From positions 1 through 20,636 of the forward strand of contig JAHIST010000069.1 in assembly GCA_018818145.1 (NCBI GenBank): a stretch of 20,636 bases of DNA, read 5' to 3'. This stretch comes from Patescibacteria group bacterium (GTDB taxonomy: Bacteria; Patescibacteriota; Minisyncoccia; Portnoybacterales; GWB1-42-6). A model generated the notes under the pieces. That model did no database searches and was not told where the DNA came from. It saw only the letters and a list, made by a program, of their open reading frames with translations. Made by a program: the position numbers and the translations under genes. This document shows, one piece after another, positions 1 to 6,064 of this stretch (its first letter is position 1; each line of letters starts with the position of its first letter).

Positions 1-653
1 GAAATAATCTTTATTTCTCCCTCTTGCTCGCCTAAAATTCTAATTAATTCCTGAGCCGTTCTCTGGGGAAGAATTAATGATTTTTCGCTTTCGCCCGTCC
101 GGCTTAAATCAAAGGTTTGTTTTTCGGCCAGCCGAAAGCTGTCTGTGGCCGCCAGTCGCAAACTATTTTTTTCAAACTTAAACAAAACCCCAGAAATCTC
201 CGGCCTTAGATCAGAAACGGCTGCCGCGCCAGCCACCTGAGACAAGCCCTCCTTTAAAATATTTATTTTCATCTCCGCTAAAATCGGCTCTTTTAGCTTG
301 GGGATAATTGGAAAATCTTCCGCCGGCAAACACTTCAGGCTTGCCTTGTAATTTTCGCATTTAATTGACAAATTATTATTTTTCACCTCCAACTCCACCT
401 TTTTATTGGGTAAATTATTAACAAAGCTGGAAAAAATTTTCGCCGGGCAGGTTATTGAGCCGCTCTTTTCTATTTTTCCGGGCGTCCAGGTATTAATTCC
501 TATTTCTAAGTTGGTGGCTGAAATTTTAAGCCTACCTCCTTCTGTCTCCAATAATAAATTGTTTAAAATTGGTAACGTTAAATTTCTGCCGATAATGTTT
601 TGGGTTATGTTTAGGTTGTTTTTTAAATTTTCCTGAAGGCAAATTATTTTCAT
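1..653 (-). CDS. dnaN: DNA polymerase III beta subunit (sliding clamp), 3' end outside window
   Basis: The reverse strand reads from an ATG at 653-651 without a stop to the window edge, giving about 217 codons, roughly 60% of a usual 370-residue clamp. The protein begins MKIICLQENLKNNL. Clamp signatures are visible: a TLPILNNLLLET segment near residue 26, SDLRPEISGVLF in domain 2, and AATDSFRLAEK just after it, matching the family pattern 'TDxxR..lngvlf ... ATDghRLA'. The clamp encircles DNA and tethers the replicative polymerase. It lies downstream of dnaA in the same orientation, the classical dnaA-dnaN order, with a 202-base AT-rich spacer that probably includes the origin. Only a weak AAAGAG precedes the ATG. 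Identification is secure; the C-terminal domain cannot be seen. Confidence 0.95.
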   Translation of the reverse strand, partial: MKIICLQENLKNNLNITQNIIGRNLTLPILNNLLLETEGGRLKISATNLEIGINTWTPGKIEKSGSITCPAKIFSSFVNNLPNKKVELEVKNNNLSIKCENYKASLKCLPAEDFPIIPKLKEPILAEMKINILKEGLSQVAGAAAVSDLRPEISGVLFKFEKNSLRLAATDSFRLAEKQTFDLSRTGESEKSLILPQRTAQELIRILGEQEGEIKII

Positions 654-711
654 ACTCTTTAATTATTTTATATTATTTAAGAAATAAATTATTAATTAAT
701 TTTTTAAATAC

Positions 712-720
712 TGTGGAAAA
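712..720 (-). promoter_or_regulatory. DnaA box-like nonamer (TTTTCCACA)
   Basis: The reverse complement reads TTTTCCACA, one mismatch from TTATCCACA. It sits beside the most AT-rich part of the dnaA-dnaN gap, on the opposite strand to the identical copy at 833-841. Confidence 0.5.
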
Positions 721-763
721 GGTAGTTTTTATAATAAGGGTGCTAAAAAATAACAATGTAAAC

Positions 764-772
764 TGTGAATAA
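764..772 (-). promoter_or_regulatory. DnaA box (TTATTCACA)
   Basis: The reverse complement is TTATTCACA, an exact match to the degenerate consensus TTATNCACA. It lies in the middle of the dnaA-dnaN spacer and is the best single box in the window. Confidence 0.6.
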
Positions 773-832
773 AAAAGATAATATTTTGTTTAGAATAAAA
801 AACCGGTTGGAAATTAAGAAGTTGTTAATTTG

Positions 833-841
833 TTTTCCACA
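833..841 (+). promoter_or_regulatory. DnaA box-like nonamer (TTTTCCACA)
   Basis: The plus strand reads TTTTCCACA, one mismatch from consensus, 14 bases beyond the dnaA stop codon. It is the inverted partner of 712-720. Confidence 0.5.
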
Positions 842-855
842 GGGTTATCAAGGAG

Positions 856-2229
856 TTATTTATTGTAAATTTTTTCTTTAATTAAGCTGATTTCTTGCTG
901 TAGTAATTCGTTTCCCACCAGCTCTTTATTTAGTTTTTCACAGGCATACATGACTGTTGTATGGTCTCTTCCTCCTAGTTTTTCGCCGATAAAAGGAAAA
1001 GATTTTTTTAGTTCTTCCCGTATTAAAAACATAGCAATTTGGCGCGGGTAGACAACTTCTTTTTTCCGGCAGCGGTTTATAAGTTCTGTTGTAGCGACAT
1101 CATAAAATTCAGCCACAACCTGAATAATGTTTTTATAATTAGTAATTTTATTGGGCGAACCAATAAAGCCGCTTAGCGCCTTGATGGTTTGTTCTATGTT
1201 TATCTCTGAATTAGATAATTTCATAGAAGCAACGATACGATTTAACGCCCCTTCTAGTTCTCTTATATTTTTTTGAACATTGGTGGCAATATGGTTTAAA
1301 ACATCTTCGGGAAGGACGATTTTTCTTTCGGCGGCCTTGTTTTTTAAAATAGCCAAACGGGTTTCCATGTCCGGGTAGGAGATATCGGCTATCATTCCTC
1401 CTTCAAAGCGCGACCTAAGGCGTTCTTCAAGCGTGGCAATTGCCTTGGGCGGGCGGTCGGAGCTTAAAATTACCTGTTTGTTTTTTTGGTATAAAAAATT
1501 AAATGTATGGAAAAATTCCTCTTGGGTTTTTTCTTTCCCGGCTAAAAACTGGATATCGTCAATTATTAGAACATCAATTCGGCGATAGCTTTCTTTAAAG
1601 TCTTCCATTCGGCCGCCGTGAAGAGCGCTAATCAGCTCGGAGGTAAATTTTTCTGAGCTGACATATTTTACTTTTTTGCGTTTTTCATATTTTTCTATAA
1701 TAGAATTTCCAACCGCCTGCAGCAAATGGGTCTTGCCAAGACCCACTCCGCCATAAATAAATAAAGGGTTATAAACTTCGCCGGGGTTGTTAATCACCGC
1801 TTTGGCGGCGGCTTGAGCCAGTTCATTGAAGGAGCCGACAATAAAATTTTTAAAAGTATATTTGGGGTTGAGATTCGTTTCTTTGTCTATCTCGAATTCA
1901 TAAAAGGGTTGTTCTGCGGCCGGAGAGATCTCTTTATGGGCCAAGGGGCCGGTCTGACGGTCGGCCGCTGTTTGATAAAAACTTGTTTGGTTAATGATAA
2001 ATTTTAATTCTTTAATGTCCGGGGAGAGGTTGCGCAGGGCGCGCAGAATAATTTTATTATATTTATTTTCCAGCCATTCCTTGCTAAATCCATTAGGGAC
2101 GCCTATTGTAACTAATCCGTCTTTGTTTTTTAAAATTCCGGTTTCGCGAAACCAGGTGATAAAATTAGCCCTGGAAAGAGTAAGCTCAACTTCGGCTAAA
2201 ACGGATTGCCAGAGTTCAGTGTTGATCAT
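856..2229 (-). CDS. dnaA: Chromosomal replication initiator DnaA
   Basis: A 457-residue protein of normal family length. Domain I (about 1-80) starts with LWQSVLAEVELTLS and ends in the usual short variable linker. The AAA+ domain holds Walker A GGVGLGKTH at 160-168 and Walker B LIIDDIQF at 221-228, followed by an LSSDRPPK sensor-type segment and an arginine-rich ERLRSRFEGG region. Domain IV carries the DNA-binding signature GGRDHTTV at 419-426. DnaA binds DnaA boxes and melts the origin, and boxes lie just past its stop. Start choice: the ATG at 2229 gives the expected domain I start, but no Shine-Dalgarno motif precedes it. It is probably driven by the extended -10 promoter at 2289-2297 and may be autoregulated. 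Confidence 0.98.
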   Translation of the reverse strand: MINTELWQSVLAEVELTLSRANFITWFRETGILKNKDGLVTIGVPNGFSKEWLENKYNKIILRALRNLSPDIKELKFIINQTSFYQTAADRQTGPLAHKEISPAAEQPFYEFEIDKETNLNPKYTFKNFIVGSFNELAQAAAKAVINNPGEVYNPLFIYGGVGLGKTHLLQAVGNSIIEKYEKRKKVKYVSSEKFTSELISALHGGRMEDFKESYRRIDVLIIDDIQFLAGKEKTQEEFFHTFNFLYQKNKQVILSSDRPPKAIATLEERLRSRFEGGMIADISYPDMETRLAILKNKAAERKIVLPEDVLNHIATNVQKNIRELEGALNRIVASMKLSNSEINIEQTIKALSGFIGSPNKITNYKNIIQVVAEFYDVATTELINRCRKKEVVYPRQIAMFLIREELKKSFPFIGEKLGGRDHTTVMYACEKLNKELVGNELLQQEISLIKEKIYNK

Positions 2230-2288
2230 GGTTCTTTTTTAAAATAGATAAAAATTATTTTTACAATAAAGCCAAGTTCGCTAATAAA

Positions 2289-2297
2289 AGTATAGCA
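2289..2297 (-). promoter_or_regulatory. Extended -10 promoter candidate for dnaA
   Basis: On the minus strand this reads TGCTATACT: a TGn extension plus TATACT, five of six bases of TATAAT. The predicted transcript start is about 50 bases upstream of the dnaA ATG. No good -35 lies at 17 bases, which is tolerable for an extended -10 promoter. Confidence 0.45.
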
Positions 2298-2422
2298 TAC
2301 TAAAAGCCTGGCAAAAGGGCTCGGGAGGACTAAAAAAAGACCGTTTTGTTAATAAGATGGGGATTATGAGTGGAAAACAGGATTTTCTCTTTTTTGTCTT
2401 TCGCGGGTGATTTGACTTCCGG

Positions 2423-2451
2423 GCCTTTTAATAATACACTTATTAAAAGGC
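2423..2451. repeat. 12-bp perfect inverted repeat in the dnaA/rpmH spacer
   Basis: The arms are GCCTTTTAATAA (2423-2434) and TTATTAAAAGGC (2440-2451) around the 5-base loop TACAC. A TTGACT at 2412-2417 lies 17 bases before TACACT at 2435-2440, so the repeat would overlap the -10 of a possible second promoter. The right arm is followed by TATTTTT. It could be an operator, or a weak hairpin terminator shielding rpmH from upstream reading. No convergent gene ends here, which favours an operator. Confidence 0.5.
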
Positions 2452-2492
2452 TATTTTTCGATTAATTCAATTTTGCCTAATTTTAGTTTTTA

Positions 2493-2522
2493 TTGCAAGA
2501 GAGAAAGCCTTTTTGTTAAAAT
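2493..2522 (+). promoter_or_regulatory. Promoter candidate for rpmH operon
   Basis: TTGCAA at 2493-2498, an 18-base spacer, then TAAAAT at 2517-2522 preceded by TG at 2514-2515, giving an extended -10 TGTTAAAAT. The start site would be near 2529, leaving a leader of about 20 bases before the rpmH ATG. Confidence 0.45.
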
Positions 2523-2547
2523 GTCGTCTTAATTTTAATTAACTTTA

Positions 2548-2682
2548 ATGAGCATCACCTACCAACCCAAAAAGAGAAAAAGAAAAAGAACTCACGGTTT
2601 TTTGGTAAGGCAGAGAACGCATTGCGGCAGGCGCGTGGTAGCGATGCGGCGAAGAAAAAAGCGCCGCCGATTGGCTGTTTAG
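2548..2682 (+). CDS. rpmH: 50S ribosomal protein L34
   Basis: A 44-residue, highly basic protein starting MSITYQPKKRKRKRTHGF, the near-invariant L34 signature (TYQPxxxKRxRxHGF). It ends in RRRKKRRRLAV, matching the family's arginine- and lysine-rich tail. Length is normal. L34 sits in the large ribosomal subunit near the exit side. The next gene is rnpA, 15 bases on, the classical rpmH-rnpA pairing next to dnaA. No Shine-Dalgarno sequence precedes the ATG (AATTAACTTTA); the leader is likely very short. Identification is certain from sequence and context. Confidence 0.97.
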   Translation: MSITYQPKKRKRKRTHGFLVRQRTHCGRRVVAMRRRKKRRRLAV

Positions 2683-2697
2683 GCGAGCCGACTAAGC

Positions 2698-3027
2698 ATG
2701 AATAGTTTAAGCAAAGAAAAAGATTTTCAGATCGTTTTTGCCGGCGGGAAAATCATTCAGGATGAATATTTGATTGTCAGGGCAAGAACTAACGGCCTGG
2801 GTGATTCTCGCTGGGGCCTGGTAGTCAGCGCCAAGGTGGACAGGCGGGCTGTTGCGCGTAATCGCTTGCGTCGGCAAATGCGAGAAATTATCCGAAAAAA
2901 CTCAGCCAGGCTTGTTTCGGGCCTTGACGTTGTGGTTATCGCAAAAAAAGCGCTTGTGGGAAAAAAATTTAAAGAAATAGAAAATAACCTGCTGGCCTTG
3001 TTAAAAGAAATTAGAGTTTATGATTAA
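2698..3027 (+). CDS. rnpA: Ribonuclease P protein component
   Basis: A 109-residue protein, normal for the family. The N-terminus has LSKEKDFQIVFAGGK, matching the typical 'L....dF..v...Gk' opening, and the hallmark RNR motif appears as RNRLRRQMRE at residues 54-63. The protein binds the RNase P RNA and helps mature tRNA 5' ends. It follows rpmH by 15 bases and its last codons overlap the yidD start by 8 bases, so it is part of one operon. The upstream AGGCGAG could be a weak ribosome-binding site. No RNase P RNA gene was recognised in this window. Confidence 0.96.
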   Translation: MNSLSKEKDFQIVFAGGKIIQDEYLIVRARTNGLGDSRWGLVVSAKVDRRAVARNRLRRQMREIIRKNSARLVSGLDVVVIAKKALVGKKFKEIENNLLALLKEIRVYD

Positions 3028-3253
3028 AAAAATCTTTTTATTAATAATCAGGCTTTATCAGTTTTTGCTTTCGCCCGATCAGGGAATATTCCGGCGCGGG
3101 AACAAAAAAATATGCCGGTTTTATCCCAGCTGTTCAGAGTATGCCTTTGAAGCAATCGGGCGCTTTGGCGTGTTGCGGGGAAGCAAGAAGGCAATAGGAC
3201 GAATTTTCCGCTGTCATCCCTGGAACGGGGGCGGATATGATCCGGTTGATTAA
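3020..3253 (+). CDS. yidD: Membrane protein insertion efficiency factor YidD
   Basis: A 77-residue protein with the complete YidD signature: CRFYPSCSEYA at 32-42 and RCHPWNGGGYDPVD at the C-terminus. The three family cysteines are at 32, 37 and 65. An amphipathic or hydrophobic helix at the N-terminus (KKIFLLIIRLYQFLLSP) probably associates with the membrane. YidD assists insertion of inner-membrane proteins together with YidC, which is encoded next. It overlaps rnpA by 8 bases, implying translational coupling. Certain identification. Confidence 0.97.
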   Translation: MIKKIFLLIIRLYQFLLSPDQGIFRRGNKKICRFYPSCSEYAFEAIGRFGVLRGSKKAIGRIFRCHPWNGGGYDPVD

Positions 3254-3284
3254 TTACCTTAAATTATAAAATAAATTTTTCCGC

Positions 3285-3400
3285 GCCCGCCTGCCAAAGC
3301 CAATAGTGGTTAGGTTTATTACCAAGAACGTAAACTTAAAAGAGCAAATCTGGTAATACCAATTAATTCCTTTGGCTATTGGCGGGCAGGTCGTTCCGCG
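3285..3400. repeat. Nested inverted-repeat element between yidD and yidC
   Basis: The 185-base gap contains two nested complementary pairs. The outer pair is CCTGCC-AAA-GCCAATAG (3290-3306) with CTATTGGC-G-GGCAGG (3376-3390): 14 base pairs with a small internal loop. The inner pair is ATTACCA (3318-3324) with TGGTAAT (3351-3357). The arms also contain GCCAAAG/CTTTGGC, which allows an alternative pairing. TTCCGCG follows at 3394-3400 and again at 3417-3423. It would be transcribed in the yidC leader. It could be a dispersed palindromic element or a structured 5' UTR; no T-run makes it a terminator. Confidence 0.5.
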
Positions 3401-3438
3401 TAGAGAATCCGTGCGGTTCCGCGGGACGCTAAAGAAAT

Positions 3439-4164
3439 ATGAATTTTATTTTTACAATTTTTCACGAAGTGCTTTACCGGCCGTTATTTAACGGACTTGT
3501 TTTTTTATATAATGTAGTCCCCTACCATGATTTTGGCATTGCCATAATTCTTCTGACTTTGATTATTCGCTTTATTTTATACCCGCTGAACCAAAAAGCC
3601 CTGAAATCACAGAAGGCCTTAAGTGAACTGCAACCACAGATTAAGGAAATCCAAAGCAAATACAAGGCCGATCGCGTCAAACAATCGCAGGCCTTAATGG
3701 ATTTCTATAAAACCAAAGGCATTAATCCCGCCTCCGGCTGTTTACCCCTGCTTGTGCAGCTGCCGGTTTTAATCGCTCTTTATCAAGTCTTTTTAAATGG
3801 GCTAAAACCAGAAAGCTTAAAAAGCCTTTATTATTTCGTCAGCCGGCCGGAATTAATTAATACGAAATTTTTAGGGTTGATAGATTTGTCGCAAAGCAAT
3901 TATGGCTTGGCTATTTTGGCCGGCGCGCTGACTTTTGTTCAGTCAAAAATGATGGCGCCTTCAACCAAAAGCGCCAATCCCGGCGACTTCAGCACAATGA
4001 TGAGCAGACAGATGACCTACCTTATGCCCATAATCACGCTGATTATCGCCTGGAAGCTGCCTGCCGGCTTGGCTCTTTACTGGGTGGTAATTACTCTGTT
4101 TGGAGTAGTGCAACAATATTTTGTAAACAAAAAAATAAATGAAAGCAGAATCGCAAAAAATTAA
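3439..4164 (+). CDS. yidC: YidC/Oxa1-family membrane protein insertase
   Basis: A 241-residue short-form insertase without the large periplasmic domain of proteobacterial YidC. A first transmembrane segment is followed by the conserved core: FGIAIILLTLIIRFILYPLNQKALKSQKAL, with the hydrophilic-groove arginine at residue 44, a charged cytoplasmic hairpin (about 55-90), then GCLPLLVQLPVLIALYQVF and two or three further helices ending LPAGLALYWVVITLFGVVQQYFV. It inserts proteins into the cytoplasmic membrane with or without SecYEG. It follows yidD and overlaps jag by 26 bases. A lysine-rich C-terminal tail is short. No lipoprotein signal is obvious. Confidence 0.95.
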   Translation: MNFIFTIFHEVLYRPLFNGLVFLYNVVPYHDFGIAIILLTLIIRFILYPLNQKALKSQKALSELQPQIKEIQSKYKADRVKQSQALMDFYKTKGINPASGCLPLLVQLPVLIALYQVFLNGLKPESLKSLYYFVSRPELINTKFLGLIDLSQSNYGLAILAGALTFVQSKMMAPSTKSANPGDFSTMMSRQMTYLMPIITLIIAWKLPAGLALYWVVITLFGVVQQYFVNKKINESRIAKN

Positions 4165-4591
4165 AGAAACTATAGAGAAACTTTTGGAAGTAATGGATTT
4201 TTCAGGAGTCGTGCAGATTGACGAGCAGGACGGGGATTTTTTGAAAGCAAATATTCAAAGCGCGGAAGCGGCCTATTTGATCGGATGCGGCGGCGAAAAT
4301 CTGTTGGCCCTGCAGCATTTAAGCCGGGCAATTGTTAGCAAGAAAGAAGAAGCGCCGGTTCGCTTTATTGTTGACGTCAACGATTATCAGAAAAATCGTT
4401 TTGAGCTGGCTAAGGAAATGGCGGTCAGCGCGGCCGGAGAAGCAGTTCGGACGCGCCAGCCGCGCTGGCTGGCTCCAATGAACGCTTATGAGCGCCGAAT
4501 TATCCATGTTGCTTTAGCCGATGTCTCTGACATTAAGACAGAATCGGAAGGAGAGGGAGAAGGGAGAAGGATAGTTATTAAGCCAATATAG
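4139..4591 (+). CDS. khpB: KH/R3H RNA-binding protein (Jag/KhpB-like)
   Basis: A 150-residue protein. The KH part (about 35-90) includes the GxxG-type loop GCGG at 49-52 (YLIGCGGENLLALQHL). The R3H domain (about 95-150) has the motif YERRIIH at 117-123, then TESEGEGEGRRIVIKPI, typical of the family's end. KhpB proteins bind RNA and act in cell-envelope growth. Their gene often follows yidC, as here. The N-terminal Jag_N domain found in Firmicute members is absent. The ATG at 4139 lies inside yidC by 26 bases with no ribosome-binding motif; ATG at residue 19 is an alternative start preceded by GGAAG. Confidence 0.9.
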   Translation: MKAESQKIKETIEKLLEVMDFSGVVQIDEQDGDFLKANIQSAEAAYLIGCGGENLLALQHLSRAIVSKKEEAPVRFIVDVNDYQKNRFELAKEMAVSAAGEAVRTRQPRWLAPMNAYERRIIHVALADVSDIKTESEGEGEGRRIVIKPI

Positions 4592-4635
4592 GCGCTATAA
4601 GTTTTTAGTAGGGCCCGGCAATACAATAATTGTTT

Positions 4636-4640
4636 AGGAG
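4636..4640 (+). promoter_or_regulatory. Strong Shine-Dalgarno (AGGAG) for the flippase
   Basis: AGGAG lies 5 bases before the ATG at 4646. It is the only strong Shine-Dalgarno motif I found before any gene start in the window, and it fixes the flippase start. Confidence 0.7.
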
Positions 4641-4645
4641 ATTTT

Positions 4646-6064
4646 ATGCTTGCCAGAAAAATTGCTCTCAATACTATCGTTTCTGCGCTCGCCAGAATTG
4701 TCGGGACCGCGCTGGCCCTGGTAACGATTGGGTTGGCAACGCGCTATTTAACCAAAACCGAATGGGGTGAGTATTCTTTAGTGCTGACTTTCGGCGGAAT
4801 TTTCGCGGTTTTGGCCGAGTGGGGGCTTTATCAGCTGATGGTTCGGGAAATATCAAAAGAGGGGGCTGATGAAGAAAAAATTGCCAGCAATCTTTTTACT
4901 CTGAGACTGATAATCAGTCTTTTTATTTTTGTTTTGGCGCCGCTAATCAGCTTGCTTTTTCCCTATTCCAATCAAGCGAGGATGGCGATTTTAATCGGCA
5001 TGGCCGGTTTTTGGCTGCTTTCCGGAACGCAGGTTTTAATGGGGGTTTTTCAGAAGTATTTGCGCATGGACAAGGTCGGTCTGGCAGAGGTTGTGGGCAG
5101 GGCAATTCAGCTGGCGCTGGTTTTTTTGTTTATTAAAATAAATTTAGGGCTTTTGTGGATTGTTTTTGCTTTGGCTCTCAGCAGTTTAGCTAATTTTATT
5201 TTGGTTTTTTTATTCGCCAGGCAGTATGTTCGCGTGCGGCTGGCTTTTGATATCAGTTTTTGGAAAAAAAGCTTTGTTCAAAGCTTTCCTTTGGCTATTT
5301 CCAATATCTTGGTAATGATTTATTTTTCAACCGATTCGCTGTTTCTGTCTGTTTTTAAGCCGGTGACGGATGTGGGAATTTACCGCCTGCCGTACAAAAT
5401 TTTAGAAAGTCTGATTTTTTTTCCGGCAATGTTTGTCGGCCTGATCATGCCTTTGTTGTCGCGCTTCGCCAATAGCAATTGGCCGCAGTTTAAAAATGTC
5501 TTTCAGCGCGCTTTTGACGTTATCGTTGTTTTTACAATTCCGCTGGTGGCCGGGACCTTGGTTTTGTCGCCAAGAATTATCGATCTGCTGGGGGGCGGTC
5601 GGTATCCGGAATCAGCCGGGGTGCTAAATGTTTTAATTGTAGCGGTGGGCGCCGTCTTTCTTGGCACACTTTTTTCTTTTGCCTTAATTGCCGCGGAAAA
5701 ACAAAGAACTTTATTGAAAATTTCCCTGGCCGGAGCGGTGGTGAATGTTGTTCTCAATTTGGTGCTAATCCCGCGCTATTCCTATATGGCGGCCGCCGCT
5801 ACTACTGTTTTGACAGAAGCGCTGGTGGCTTTTTTAATGATGGCGGCGATTTATCGTTCTTTGCGCTTTTGGCCCTCTTCCCGGGCGGTTTTTAAAAGCT
5901 TGCTGGCGGCCGGCGCAATGGCCATTGCCCTTTTTTATTTAAGGTTTTTAAATTTATTTATTCTGATGGCGCTGGCGCTGCTGATTTATTTTGGCCTGCT
6001 TTATCTTATCAGGGGTTTTTCTTCCCGGGATATCTCGGAGCTAATTAAAAAAGATGAAGTTTAA
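4646..6064 (+). CDS. Oligosaccharide flippase (Wzx/MOP superfamily)
   Basis: A 472-residue polytopic protein with roughly 12-14 hydrophobic helices, normal for Wzx/RfbX-type flippases. The N-terminus is typical: a short basic start, then ALARIVGTALALVTIGLATRYLTKTEWGEYSLVLTFGGI. The central FKPVTDVGIYRLPYKILESL segment also resembles polysaccharide-biosynthesis transporters. Such proteins flip lipid-linked glycans across the cytoplasmic membrane. MurJ is the main alternative, but the short loops and the two following ligase-like genes favour a surface-glycan flippase. Its end overlaps the next gene by 11 bases, so they are co-translated. No glycosyltransferases are in view, so the glycan must be built elsewhere. 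Confidence 0.85.
   Translation: MLARKIALNTIVSALARIVGTALALVTIGLATRYLTKTEWGEYSLVLTFGGIFAVLAEWGLYQLMVREISKEGADEEKIASNLFTLRLIISLFIFVLAPLISLLFPYSNQARMAILIGMAGFWLLSGTQVLMGVFQKYLRMDKVGLAEVVGRAIQLALVFLFIKINLGLLWIVFALALSSLANFILVFLFARQYVRVRLAFDISFWKKSFVQSFPLAISNILVMIYFSTDSLFLSVFKPVTDVGIYRLPYKILESLIFFPAMFVGLIMPLLSRFANSNWPQFKNVFQRAFDVIVVFTIPLVAGTLVLSPRIIDLLGGGRYPESAGVLNVLIVAVGAVFLGTLFSFALIAAEKQRTLLKISLAGAVVNVVLNLVLIPRYSYMAAAATTVLTEALVAFLMMAAIYRSLRFWPSSRAVFKSLLAAGAMAIALFYLRFLNLFILMALALLIYFGLLYLIRGFSSRDISELIKKDEV

Larger units (their letters stand above)
654..855. other. Candidate oriC: AT-rich dnaA-dnaN spacer with DnaA boxes
   Basis: This 202-base spacer between dnaA and dnaN is strongly AT-rich, especially 661-710, which is almost all A/T and could serve as the unwinding element. 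It contains one exact DnaA-box consensus (TTATNCACA) and two one-mismatch copies (TTTTCCACA), listed separately. The dnaA-dnaN gap is a common place for bacterial origins. The composition and boxes are seen directly; origin function is inferred. I could not compute strand skew. Confidence 0.6.
2230..2547. other. Divergent dnaA/rpmH intergenic region
   Basis: This 318-base spacer separates the divergent dnaA and rpmH genes. It has candidate promoters in each direction (2289-2297 minus, 2493-2522 plus) and a perfect inverted repeat (2423-2451). A GTGGAAAAC at 2371-2379 reads GTTTTCCAC on the minus strand and vaguely resembles a DnaA box, with at least two mismatches. No open frame of note or RNA gene was recognised. 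Confidence 0.6.

Noticed and set aside
3405..3430. tRNA-like TTCC/GGTTCCGCGG arm upstream of yidC
   Set aside because: No acceptor, anticodon or D-arm can be assembled around it; it is better explained as a repeated word.
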